A DNA stretch of 14,952 bases, taken from contig RFXC01000099.1 of assembly GCA_009921765.1 (NCBI GenBank), forward strand, positions 1-14,952. The letters run 5' to 3'. Below the pieces are notes generated by a model. That model was not told the DNA's origin and made no database searches. It worked only from the letters and a program-made list of their open reading frames with translations. Of this stretch, positions 7,260 through 14,556 are shown piece after piece. Origin of the DNA: Betaproteobacteria bacterium. Lineage in GTDB: Bacteria; Pseudomonadota; Gammaproteobacteria; Burkholderiales; Burkholderiaceae. How positions within the stretch are numbered: position 1 is the stretch's first letter; the number at the start of each line of letters is the position of its first letter. Position numbers and translations under genes: made by a program.

Positions 7260-8489
7260 ATGAAATCGAGAATCCTTCAGTCCGCGCCGCGCCGCGGCTT
7301 CATCAAGCAGGGCGGTGCGGCAGCAGCCATCGCCTCGGTCGCGCCAGCCTGGGCCCAGGCGGGCGACATCAAGGTCGGACTCACCACCGACTTCACCGGT
7401 ATCGCGGCCGCTTTCACGCGCTCGACACTTCAGGGCGCCCAAATGGCTGTGGCCGATATCAACGAAGCTGGCGGCGTGCTGGGGCGCAAATTTGTGCTGC
7501 TCACGCGCGACTCACAGCTCAAACCCGATCTGGGCACGACGCACACACGCGACCTGATCACCCGCGAAAATGTCGACATCCTGATTGGGCCCAACTCGAG
7601 CGCAGTCGGGCTGACCGTGACAGCAGTAGCCAAGCAGTACCAGAAGCCCGTCATCATGACCACGGCCAATACGCCGCGACTGCCGATGGAACTGTTCCAC
7701 CCCCAGTTCTTCACGCTGGTGCCAAGCGGGTTGATGGAGGCACGAGCAATGGCCGAGGTGCTGGGGCCCATGGGCAAGCGCTTCGCGTTTATCGGTGGCG
7801 ACTATGAAGCCTCTCACCAGACCCTGAAATATTTCAAGGACAGGCTCGCCACGGTCAACCCGTCGGCGACCTTTGTTGCCGAGGCCTGGCCCAAGCTGGG
7901 CGAACCCGAATATTCCAGTTTCATCACCCGGCTCACTTCAGCCAAACCCGATGTGCTCTTCTCATACCTGTGGGGCGCAGATTTCGTTGGCTTTGCGAGG
8001 CAGGCCAAGCCCTACGGGCTGTTCGATCGCATGAAGGTCGGAACGCTGTTGTTCATGGATGATTTGAAGGCGCTCGGCCCGGACATGCCCAATGGCGTCT
8101 ATGGCCAGATGCGCGCCCCCTTCTTTGCCTTGCAAGGCGAAGCCATCAGCCGCTTTACTGAGCGGTATCGTGCACGTTTCAATGACTGGCCGGCAGACTG
8201 GGCGATCATGGCCTATGAGTCGATGCTGGTTTACGCCGCCGCGATCCGCAAGGCCGGATCGGTCGAGGCACAGGCGCTGACCAAGGCTATCGAAACGACT
8301 GAATTCGATCTGTTGCGCGGCAAGGTCTCGTTCAGGGGTATAGACCACCAGGCAGACGTCCCGTCGTTCATCGGCCGCACCACGACCGACTCGCGATACC
8401 CCTTCAAGATTCTCGCCGACGTCTCGCGCGTACCAGCCCAGAAAATCTGGCCGAGCGAAGACGAGGTCAGGGCCTCTCGAAAGGGTTGA
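7260..8489 (+). CDS. ABC transporter substrate-binding protein, branched-chain amino acid (LivK/Peripla_BP_6) type, Tat signal
   Basis: A 409-residue periplasmic binding protein that would capture the substrate and deliver it to the LivHM-type permease encoded downstream. The N-terminus PRRGFIKQGGAAAAIASVAP is a twin-arginine signal (Arg11-Arg12, then F-I-K), with a probable cleavage site at AWA-QA (after residue 32 or 34). The mature part opens with the type-I fold signature IKVGLTTDFTG, followed by LQGAQMAVADINEAGGVLGR, a lysine/arginine-rich second strand, and DILIGPNSSA, all typical of Peripla_BP_6. Members of this fold bind amino acids, amides, aromatic acids and other carboxylates, so the name does not set the ligand. 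The ATG at 7260 is preferred over an upstream TTG at 7230 because AGGGAG lies seven bases before it. It is the first gene of the rightward operon; a 113-base gap to the permease leaves room for uneven expression. Confidence 0.93.
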   Translation: MKSRILQSAPRRGFIKQGGAAAAIASVAPAWAQAGDIKVGLTTDFTGIAAAFTRSTLQGAQMAVADINEAGGVLGRKFVLLTRDSQLKPDLGTTHTRDLITRENVDILIGPNSSAVGLTVTAVAKQYQKPVIMTTANTPRLPMELFHPQFFTLVPSGLMEARAMAEVLGPMGKRFAFIGGDYEASHQTLKYFKDRLATVNPSATFVAEAWPKLGEPEYSSFITRLTSAKPDVLFSYLWGADFVGFARQAKPYGLFDRMKVGTLLFMDDLKALGPDMPNGVYGQMRAPFFALQGEAISRFTERYRARFNDWPADWAIMAYESMLVYAAAIRKAGSVEAQALTKAIETTEFDLLRGKVSFRGIDHQADVPSFIGRTTTDSRYPFKILADVSRVPAQKIWPSEDEVRASRKG

Positions 8490-8519
8490 CCATCTTGGGT
8501 CCGCGGCGCTCGGGTCACC

Positions 8520-8532
8520 CCGGGACGCCCGG
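8520..8532 (+). terminator. Small GC hairpin between substrate-binding protein and permease genes
   Basis: CCGGG-acg-CCCGG forms a five-pair stem with a three-base loop, 31 bases after the binding-protein stop, and has no following T-tract. Such intercistronic hairpins can stabilise the upstream message or partly attenuate, which suits a binding protein needed in excess. Weak evidence. Confidence 0.2.
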
Positions 8533-8602
8533 AACCTACGACCGTTCAAGCGCCCCCTTGCTGCAGTTACCAGTCCGGCTCACCAGCCCGACCTGAGGCG
8601 AC

Positions 8603-9478
8603 ATGATCGATCAGATCCTGATCCAGGCACTTAGCGGCGTCAGCCGCGGCATGCTGCTGTTTGTCGTCGCAGCGGGCCTGACACTGATCTTTGGAACCAT
8701 GCGCATTGCCAACTTTGCGCATGGTTCTTTCTATATGCTGGCCGCCTACGTCACCTATAGCGTTACCCAGTGGGTGGGCAACAGAAACTGGGGGCTCGCG
8801 CTTGCCATTGTCGTGGCGCCTCTGGTCGTGGCGGGATTTGGAGCGCTGATCGAATCGCAGCTCCTTCGCAGAATTTCGACGCGGCCGCATCAGTATCAGC
8901 TGATCCTGACCTATGCGGTCACGCTGATCGTCGCCGACGGCATCAAGCTGTTGTGGGGCAGGTCGACCTACATGGTTCATCGGCCCGATGGCCTGGACGG
9001 TGCCGTGTTTGTATTCGATATGCCGTTTCCAAGCTACAACCTTGTGCTGATCATTGCAGGCGTACTGCTCGCCATCGTGTTGCACCTGATGCTTACCCGA
9101 ACAAGGTTCGGCAAAACCGTCCGTGCAGCAGTCTCCGATGGCGAAATGACCGGCGCACTGGGGATCGACGTGCAACGCCTGTTTACCCGGGTGTTCGCGT
9201 TGGGCGCCGGCCTGGCCGGGCTTGGCGGCGCACTCGCGGCCCCCGCCGGGTCGATCTCGCTGGGGCTTGACAGCTCCATCATCATCGAATCGTTTGCCGT
9301 CATCATTATTGGCGGCGTGGGTAGCGTCATGGGGGCGCTGGTTGGCGCGCTTCTGATCGGCGTTGTGCACTCGGTGGGCATCCTGTTTGCACCGAAACTT
9401 GCAATCGCGTTCATCTTCCTGGTGCTGTGTGTCGTGCTGGTCGTGCGCCCGCAGGGTCTGCTGGGAAGGGCAACATGA
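8603..9478 (+). CDS. livH: Branched-chain amino acid-type ABC transporter permease LivH
   Basis: A 291-residue inner-membrane permease, almost entirely hydrophobic with about eight predicted spans. It carries LivH landmarks: GLTLIFGTMRIANFAHGSFYML near the N-terminus, RTRFGKTVRAAVSDGEMTGALGID in the cytoplasmic loop that contacts the ATPases, and SFAVIIIGGVGSVMGALVGA near the C-terminus, ending in VVRPQGLLGR. It would pair with LivM to form the membrane channel for the upstream binding protein. ATG 8603 is preceded by TGAGG. Its stop overlaps the start of livM as ATGA, indicating translational coupling. In this family the permease often carries non-amino-acid substrates, and the genes downstream argue for a carboxylate to be made into a CoA ester. 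Confidence 0.95.
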   Translation: MIDQILIQALSGVSRGMLLFVVAAGLTLIFGTMRIANFAHGSFYMLAAYVTYSVTQWVGNRNWGLALAIVVAPLVVAGFGALIESQLLRRISTRPHQYQLILTYAVTLIVADGIKLLWGRSTYMVHRPDGLDGAVFVFDMPFPSYNLVLIIAGVLLAIVLHLMLTRTRFGKTVRAAVSDGEMTGALGIDVQRLFTRVFALGAGLAGLGGALAAPAGSISLGLDSSIIIESFAVIIIGGVGSVMGALVGALLIGVVHSVGILFAPKLAIAFIFLVLCVVLVVRPQGLLGRAT

Positions 9479-10404
9479 GACAGTCACGCTCAAGCATGGC
9501 CGTTGTGGTCACGATTGCATTGGCGTATGCGTTGCCGCTGGTGCTTGCGGACAGCTACCTGTTCATTGCGATCGACTTTCTGATCATGGCGCTGTTCGCG
9601 GTGAGCTACAACCTGCTGCTGGGGCAGACCGGCATGCTGTCGTTTGGGCACGCCGCCTACTATGGTGTCGGCGCGTACACGGTTGCAATCCTCGCGGCCA
9701 AGGTCGGCATACCGGTGCATATTGGTCTTTTCGCTGCCCCCGTATTCGCCGGCCTGATCGCGTTGATCGTAGGCTGGTTTGCGGTACGTGTCACCGGCAT
9801 GTACTTCGGCATCCTGACGCTTGCGTTCGGCCAGTTGCTGCACACCATTGTGATGGGCTGGTATTCGTTTACCGGCGGCGACGATGGCCTGCCGGTGATG
9901 CCGCCCGACTGGCTGCTCGCACCGCAGAGTTACTACCTGTTCTCCCTCACGGTCGTCTTGGCTTCGTTGGGGCTTCTTAGACTCATCTCGCTGTCACCCT
10001 TTGGCCAGGCGCTACACGCCATCCGCGAAAACCGGCAACGGGCTACCTTTGTCGGGCTCGGCGTTCGCAACTACGAACTCGCAGCATTTGTGATTGCCGG
10101 ATCTTTCGCGGGCGTTGCCGGTGCATTGCGCGCTCCGATCCAGCAGATGGCATTTCCTTCGTTGTTGCACTGGACCCAGTCGGCAGAGCCGGTGTTGATG
10201 GCACTTGCCGGCGGAATCCACACGTTCCTGGGGCCGGTGGTAGGGGCTGCGCTCTTCGTGTTCGCAAATTTCGTGATCACCACCATGTCTGATTACCCGT
10301 TGCTGATCTTCGGAGCGATCGTTCTGGTGGTCGTGCTGTTTCTTCCCAATGGCATCGTCGGCGCGATTCAGAACTGGCGCTCCGCTGCAGGCAGGCGATC
10401 GTGA
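9475..10404 (+). CDS. livM: Branched-chain amino acid-type ABC transporter permease LivM
   Basis: A 309-residue inner-membrane permease and partner of LivH. The family signature NLLLGQTGMLSFGHAAYYGVGAY is near residue 45, the coupling loop contains SPFGQALHAIRENRQRATFVGL, and the C-terminal part has LMALAGGIHTFLGPVVGAALF and FLPNGIVG. Length and order of motifs are normal. The ATG at 9475 overlaps the livH stop (ATGA) and has GGGAAGGG four bases upstream; an in-frame ATG at 9427 lies deep in livH and is not needed. Its own stop overlaps the GTG start of livG by four bases. The tight overlaps show that the transporter subunits are translated together. Confidence 0.95.
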   Translation: MRQSRSSMAVVVTIALAYALPLVLADSYLFIAIDFLIMALFAVSYNLLLGQTGMLSFGHAAYYGVGAYTVAILAAKVGIPVHIGLFAAPVFAGLIALIVGWFAVRVTGMYFGILTLAFGQLLHTIVMGWYSFTGGDDGLPVMPPDWLLAPQSYYLFSLTVVLASLGLLRLISLSPFGQALHAIRENRQRATFVGLGVRNYELAAFVIAGSFAGVAGALRAPIQQMAFPSLLHWTQSAEPVLMALAGGIHTFLGPVVGAALFVFANFVITTMSDYPLLIFGAIVLVVVLFLPNGIVGAIQNWRSAAGRRS

Positions 10405-11159
10405 ACTCCGAGCCCATCCTCGCAGCAAGCGATCTGTCCAAACAGTTCGGCGACTTCAAGGCGCTTGATGGCGTGTCGGTTGAACTGCGACCGGGTCAGA
10501 TTCACGCCATTATCGGCCCCAACGGTGCGGGCAAGAGCACCTTCCTCAACTGTGCAACCGGATTGCTGACCCCCTCCCGGGGAGAGGTCACCTTTGAGGG
10601 GCGGCGGATCACCAGCGTTGCTCCTCACCTGCGCGCGCGGATGGGGCTCGCGCGCTCGTTTCAGATCACCAGTATTTTCACTGGACTGGGCGTAGGTGAG
10701 AACGTCCAGCTCGCCTTGATGGCGCAGCGCGGTGACTGTCGACGCCTGTTCACCATCGCCGGGAAAAGGCATTGGAGCGAAGCGGTCGACCTGCTCGAGT
10801 CGGTAGGTATCGCTGATATGGCTGAACGCTCATCGGGCGAGCTTGCTGCAGGCGACCGCAAGCGTCTGGAGTTTGCGATCGCCCTGGCTGGCAAGCCCCG
10901 AGTGTTGCTGCTGGATGAACCGACCGCGGGCATGAGCACCAGCGAGCGTGCAATCGTCATCGAAATCCTTCGCCGGCTGGCTTCAGAGCGAAACATCGGC
11001 GTGCTGTTCACCGAGCACGATATCGATATGGTGTTCGACAACTCGGACTGCATCACCGTGCTCCATCAGGGGCGGCTGCTGGCATGCGGTTCGCCGCAAG
11101 AGATCCGCCACGACAACCGGGTTCAGCAGGTGTATCTCGGCGAGGGTGACGATGCTTGA
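10401..11159 (+). CDS. livG: Branched-chain amino acid-type ABC transporter ATP-binding protein LivG
   Basis: A 252-residue cytoplasmic ATPase energising the LivHM channel. Walker A is GPNGAGKST (39-47), the Q-loop SFQIT has Gln88, Walker B is VLLLDEP (168-174) followed by TAGM, and the switch histidine is His206 (FTEHDID). The ABC signature is LAAGDRKRLE (148-157). It differs from LSGGQ but resembles the LAYGDQ-type form known in LivG proteins. ARSFQ and the insertion of about 20 residues after the Q-loop are also LivG features. The GTG start at 10401 overlaps the livM stop as GTGA. The 3' end overlaps livF by eight bases. LivG and LivF normally form the ATPase heterodimer. Confidence 0.95.
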   Translation: MNSEPILAASDLSKQFGDFKALDGVSVELRPGQIHAIIGPNGAGKSTFLNCATGLLTPSRGEVTFEGRRITSVAPHLRARMGLARSFQITSIFTGLGVGENVQLALMAQRGDCRRLFTIAGKRHWSEAVDLLESVGIADMAERSSGELAAGDRKRLEFAIALAGKPRVLLLDEPTAGMSTSERAIVIEILRRLASERNIGVLFTEHDIDMVFDNSDCITVLHQGRLLACGSPQEIRHDNRVQQVYLGEGDDA

Positions 11160-11841
11160 ATGCCGGGGCATCAATACCCACTACGGGCCCGCGCATGTGC
11201 TGTTCGATGTCGATATTGATGTCGGTGTCGGGCAGATGGTCTGTCTGATTGGCCGTAACGGTGTGGGCAAGTCGACTACCCTGAAGTCGATCATGGGGCT
11301 TGCGCCACCCTCAGCCGGAAGCGTGCGCTTCGAAGGCATCGACATCACAGGATGGCCGGCGCATCGCGTAGCGCAAGCCGGTATCGGCTATGTGCCCGAA
11401 GACCGGCGAGTATTCGCCGACCTGACCGTCGAGGAGAATCTGGAGGTCGCCGAACGAGGCGGTGCCCCCTGGAGCCTGGCCGCGGTCTATGAACTTTTCC
11501 CGCCGCTGCTTGAATTCAGAAAGCGACGGGGCGGACTGTTGAGCGGGGGACAGCAGCAGATGCTGACGATTGCAAGAACCCTTGTCGGCAATCCCAGGCT
11601 GCTGTTGATCGACGAGCCAACCGAGGGACTGTCCCCGATCGTGGTGCGATCCCTGGAAGGGATGATCCGCAGCCTCAAGGACAAAGGGCAGACAATGCTG
11701 ATGGCCGCGCAGGACCTGCGCTTTAGCCTCAGCGTTGCCGACGTGATCTATGTGCTCGATCACGGCCGGGTGATCTATCACGCACCGCGCGATCAGGCGC
11801 AGCGTGAATCCGATCGTATCCGAGCCATGCTGAGCGTATGA
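11152..11841 (+). CDS. livF: Branched-chain amino acid-type ABC transporter ATP-binding protein LivF
   Basis: A 229-residue ATPase, slightly shorter than the usual 230-240. Walker A is GRNGVGKST (34-42), the LivF-typical GIGYVPEDRRVFADLTVEEN is at 77-96, the signature LSGGQQQML at 130-138, and Walker B LLLIDEP (150-156) followed by TEGLSP. The position of the switch histidine is Gln187 in AAQDL; LivF proteins usually read VEQN here, so the Gln is expected but the preceding Glu is Ala. ATG 11152 lies inside the end of livG with GAGGGTGA just upstream. It closes the five-gene transport cassette; the catabolic genes start 19 bases later on the same strand. Confidence 0.94.
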   Translation: MLECRGINTHYGPAHVLFDVDIDVGVGQMVCLIGRNGVGKSTTLKSIMGLAPPSAGSVRFEGIDITGWPAHRVAQAGIGYVPEDRRVFADLTVEENLEVAERGGAPWSLAAVYELFPPLLEFRKRRGGLLSGGQQQMLTIARTLVGNPRLLLIDEPTEGLSPIVVRSLEGMIRSLKDKGQTMLMAAQDLRFSLSVADVIYVLDHGRVIYHAPRDQAQRESDRIRAMLSV

Positions 11842-11860
11842 AAACAGGGAGAACTCACGG

Positions 11861-13042
11861 ATGACAAGCAAGCCGCTGGCGGCCATCGCAGGCATCGGCT
11901 GGACCGACTACACGCGCAACTCCGGCCGTACCGTCGAAGCGCTTGCGCTCGAAGCCTGTAACAACGCGATCGCGGATGCGGGGCTTGAGCCCTCGCAGGT
12001 CGACGGGATCACGAGCTTCAGTTTGGGTGACTCGGTTCCAAGTTCGGTGATTTCAACCGACCTGGGGCTTGCCAGGCTCAATCACTATGCCGACTTTGCC
12101 GCCGGCGGGTTCATGGCCTGCGGAATTGTCCTCGAGGCCGCGATGGCCGTAGCGACTGGTCAGGCCGATTACGTGCTCGCCTATCGGGCCTTGAACGGGT
12201 CATCCGGACAACGGTATGGCGGAGCCTCATTCAGCAAGCTCCTGTCCGACTTCGGCGTGCATACCGATGCGGAACAGCAGTTTCTGGATACCGCCGGAAT
12301 CACCATGCCTGCCCAGGAATTCGCGCTGCTCTGCAGACGCCACATGCACCGTTACGGCACCACGAACGATGACCTTGGTGCAATTGCCGTCGCGCAGAGG
12401 CAGTGGGCGCTCGACAATCCGCGCGCGCAAATGCGACACAAGCCGATGGCACTCGAGGACTATCACGGCTCCCCCTGGGTAGCCGAGCCCTTTCACGTGG
12501 TCGATTGCTGTCTGCAGTCCGATGGTGCGTGCGCGTTGTTGATCACCAGCCCCGAGCGGGCTCGTGACCTTGCAAAGCAGCCAGTTCAGATCCTGTCCGG
12601 GTTCACGTCGGCAGGTCCCCGCAATCGCGGCTCAATGTGGGGCAATTTCGCTCCGGACACCACGGTAACCTATGCCGAAGTGCACGCCGACCGGCTGTTC
12701 AGCAAAGCTGGGATCAGCCGACACGACCTCGATTTCGCCGAGATCTACGACTGCTTCACCTATAGCGTCATCGGTCAGATGGAAGGGTTCGGCCTGATTG
12801 AAAAAGGTGGGGCGGGCGACTTCTTTCGCTCGGGCGCCGGTAGCCGAGGGGGCCGTCTGCCGATCAACACCCATGGCGGTCTCCTGTCGGAGGCCTACAT
12901 TCATGGGCTCAATAGCGTTGTGGAGGCGGTGAGCCAGCTGCGTGGCGAAGCCGGTGCTCGTCAGGTCGAAGGAGCCCGTCTGGGGCTGGTGACTGCCGGC
13001 GGCGCAACGGCGACCGGCAGCGCTCTCATCCTTGGAAGGTAA
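11861..13042 (+). CDS. Thiolase-fold lipid-transfer protein, Ltp2-type retro-aldolase candidate
   Basis: A 393-residue thiolase-superfamily protein of the SCP-x/lipid-transfer group, recognisable from VEALALEACNNAIADAGL, AMAVATGQADYVLAYRALNG and NTHGGLLSEAYIHGL. Counting from the conserved TG (99-100), the nucleophilic Cys position holds Gly83 (AAGGFMACG). The GHP histidine is replaced by Tyr346 and the C-terminal CxG cysteine by Thr378 (VTAGGATATG). These three replacements remove classical thiolase chemistry. They resemble Ltp2 of steroid-degrading actinobacteria, which uses tyrosines for retro-aldol cleavage of a beta-hydroxyacyl-CoA in complex with a DUF35 protein. A DUF35 gene follows four bases downstream, exactly that pairing. 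Expected products would be a ketone or aldehyde plus a short acyl-CoA. AGGGAGA lies eight bases before the ATG. Family and fold are clear; aldolase activity is inferred. Confidence 0.88.
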   Translation: MTSKPLAAIAGIGWTDYTRNSGRTVEALALEACNNAIADAGLEPSQVDGITSFSLGDSVPSSVISTDLGLARLNHYADFAAGGFMACGIVLEAAMAVATGQADYVLAYRALNGSSGQRYGGASFSKLLSDFGVHTDAEQQFLDTAGITMPAQEFALLCRRHMHRYGTTNDDLGAIAVAQRQWALDNPRAQMRHKPMALEDYHGSPWVAEPFHVVDCCLQSDGACALLITSPERARDLAKQPVQILSGFTSAGPRNRGSMWGNFAPDTTVTYAEVHADRLFSKAGISRHDLDFAEIYDCFTYSVIGQMEGFGLIEKGGAGDFFRSGAGSRGGRLPINTHGGLLSEAYIHGLNSVVEAVSQLRGEAGARQVEGARLGLVTAGGATATGSALILGR

Positions 13043-13046
13043 ACGG

Positions 13047-13466
13047 ATGTCCAGCTACTACACCACCCGTCCCGCGCCAATCGTCACGCCGCTCACGCGC
13101 CCGTTCTGGGACGGTTGCGCAGAAGGCAAGATCCGCTTGCAACGCTGCGATGACTGCGCGCGCTTTCGCTTTTTTCCGACTGAAGCCTGTCCCGATTGCC
13201 GATCCACCCATTTCACCTGGACCGATGTATCGGGCCGCGGGCGACTGTTCAGTTGGATCGTGATCCACCGGTCGGTCGATCCGGTGTGGCAGTCGAAAAT
13301 TCCATTCGTAACCGGCATCGTGGAAATTGAAGAGCAGCCCGGTTGTCTGATACCGGGCATGATCTCCGGTGTGGCGCCTGCCGATGTGCGCGAGGGCATG
13401 CCTGTACAGGCCGAATTCGAACGGATCAATGAGATGACTGTTCTGCCGAGTTGGCGCGCGACGTGA
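13047..13466 (+). CDS. DUF35 OB-fold protein with rubredoxin-like zinc ribbon (thiolase/aldolase partner)
   Basis: A 139-residue protein of the DUF35/OB-fold family. After an N-terminal helix (TRPFWDGCAEGKI) comes a zinc ribbon with CxxC pairs Cys34/Cys37 and Cys48/Cys51, then an OB-fold domain (about 60-135) with GRGRLFSWIVIHR and PFVTGIVEIEE. Proteins of this type associate with thiolase-fold enzymes, for example the ChsH2 DUF35 domain with Ltp2, and help to bind the CoA ester. Here it stands alone as a separate gene directly after its likely partner. The ATG at 13047 has GGAAGGT at the very end of the upstream gene as its ribosome binding site; a TTG at 13032 lies inside that gene and is unlikely. 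Its stop overlaps the GTG start of the next gene. Confidence 0.92.
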   Translation: MSSYYTTRPAPIVTPLTRPFWDGCAEGKIRLQRCDDCARFRFFPTEACPDCRSTHFTWTDVSGRGRLFSWIVIHRSVDPVWQSKIPFVTGIVEIEEQPGCLIPGMISGVAPADVREGMPVQAEFERINEMTVLPSWRAT

Positions 13467-14536
13467 ACTCGGGCGGGGCTCGCGGCAGTTCGCGGCATGC
13501 GCTGGTGGTTGGCGCGGGCGGTCTGGTCGGCGCCCATCTGGTCGATCGCCTGCTCGAGACGGGATGGGAGGTCACCGGCATATCGCGTCGCGCGCTTGAC
13601 CATGAATCGCCGCGTTTTCATCATCTGTCGGTCGATGTGTCCGATGAAGCTCGCTGCATCGCCGCCGCCCCTCATCTGAAAAGCACAACCCACCTGTTTT
13701 TTACAGCCCGCGTCGGGCATCGCGACCCGGCAACCGAAACCGAGCTAAACGTTCGCGTGCTGCGTAATACGCTTGAGCATCTGGTCGCACATGCAGGCGA
13801 GCTGCAGCATGTCTGTCTGGTCCACGGCACCAAGTGGTATGGCAGCCATCTGGGTGCCTTCCCCAATCCCGCGGTTGAACACCAGCCCCGACATGCAGGG
13901 CCCAACTGGTATTTTGGCCAACATGACTGGATGGTCGAATTCCAGCGCGGGCGGCGCTGGACTTGGTCAACGGTCCGGCCACATATCGTCGTTGGTCTTT
14001 CCTTAGGTCAGCCTTACAACTGTGTGTCCACGCTGGCCGCGTACGCAACGCTCTGTCGCGAGCGCGGCCTGCCATTTGACTTTCCAGGTAGCGAGGTGGC
14101 TTTCAACGCGATCACGCAGGCCACCGATGCAACCCTGCTGGCCGACGCACAGATCTGGTCGTCAGTCACTGCGTCGTGCGCCAATCAGGACTTCAACATC
14201 ATCAATGCTGACTATTTCCGCTGGCGGCAGCTGTGGCCGGCTATCGCTGATTTCTTCAGCATCAAACCGGGTGTGTCTGGCGCGCGCCCCTTGCGCGAAT
14301 CGATGGGCGACGCGCAGGGCGACTGGGAGCGCCTGGTGAGCCGTCATCGGCTGCGTTCGACCCGGCTAGGCGATATTGCGAGTTGGACATTTGGCGACTT
14401 TCTTTTTGGCACCGAATGGGATGTGATGTCGTCAATGCTGAAATCGCGGCAGCATGGTTTTGATGCAGTGATCGGAACGGAAGCGAGTTTTCTCAGCCAT
14501 CTCGCGCGCATGCGCGAACAGCGGCTGATTCCCTGA
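13463..14536 (+). CDS. PRISE-family short-chain dehydrogenase/reductase (progesterone 5-beta-reductase/iridoid synthase-like)
   Basis: A 357-residue extended SDR. The Rossmann motif GAGGLVG is at 17-23, and SRR after strand 2 (41-43) suggests NADP(H). In place of the usual YxxxK it has GTKWY (Lys124, Tyr126) and NWYFGQHDW (Tyr150), which match the PRISE motifs GTKHY and NFYY. The C-terminal half is collinear with plant progesterone 5-beta-reductase as I remember it: WSTVRPHIVVG, FNIINADYFRWRQLW, WTFGDFLFGTEWDV and KSRQHGF all have counterparts. PRISE enzymes reduce the C=C of enones or 1,4-enals. The second Tyr of NFYY is Phe151 here, so which Tyr serves catalysis is uncertain. GTG 13463 makes a GTGA overlap with the DUF35 stop; TTG 13451 is an alternative. 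The family call is strong; the substrate is unknown. Confidence 0.88.
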   Translation: MNSGGARGSSRHALVVGAGGLVGAHLVDRLLETGWEVTGISRRALDHESPRFHHLSVDVSDEARCIAAAPHLKSTTHLFFTARVGHRDPATETELNVRVLRNTLEHLVAHAGELQHVCLVHGTKWYGSHLGAFPNPAVEHQPRHAGPNWYFGQHDWMVEFQRGRRWTWSTVRPHIVVGLSLGQPYNCVSTLAAYATLCRERGLPFDFPGSEVAFNAITQATDATLLADAQIWSSVTASCANQDFNIINADYFRWRQLWPAIADFFSIKPGVSGARPLRESMGDAQGDWERLVSRHRLRSTRLGDIASWTFGDFLFGTEWDVMSSMLKSRQHGFDAVIGTEASFLSHLARMREQRLIP

Positions 14537-14556
14537 CCCCGGGAGTCGAGATACCC

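Noticed and set aside
8567..9493. Long open frame on the minus strand, opposite livH (308 codons)
   Set aside because: Its product is rich in His, Asp, Gln and Cys, the expected antisense reading of hydrophobic permease codons, and livH on the other strand matches a known family with all its motifs.
7260..11841. Naming the transporter a true branched-chain amino acid importer
   Set aside because: The family name reflects homology only. The attached CoA-thioester catabolic genes argue for a different carboxylate, so no substrate is assigned.
11861..13042. Calling the thiolase-fold gene an ordinary acetyl-CoA acetyltransferase
   Set aside because: The nucleophile Cys, the GHP His and the C-terminal Cys positions are all substituted, so that activity is not supported.
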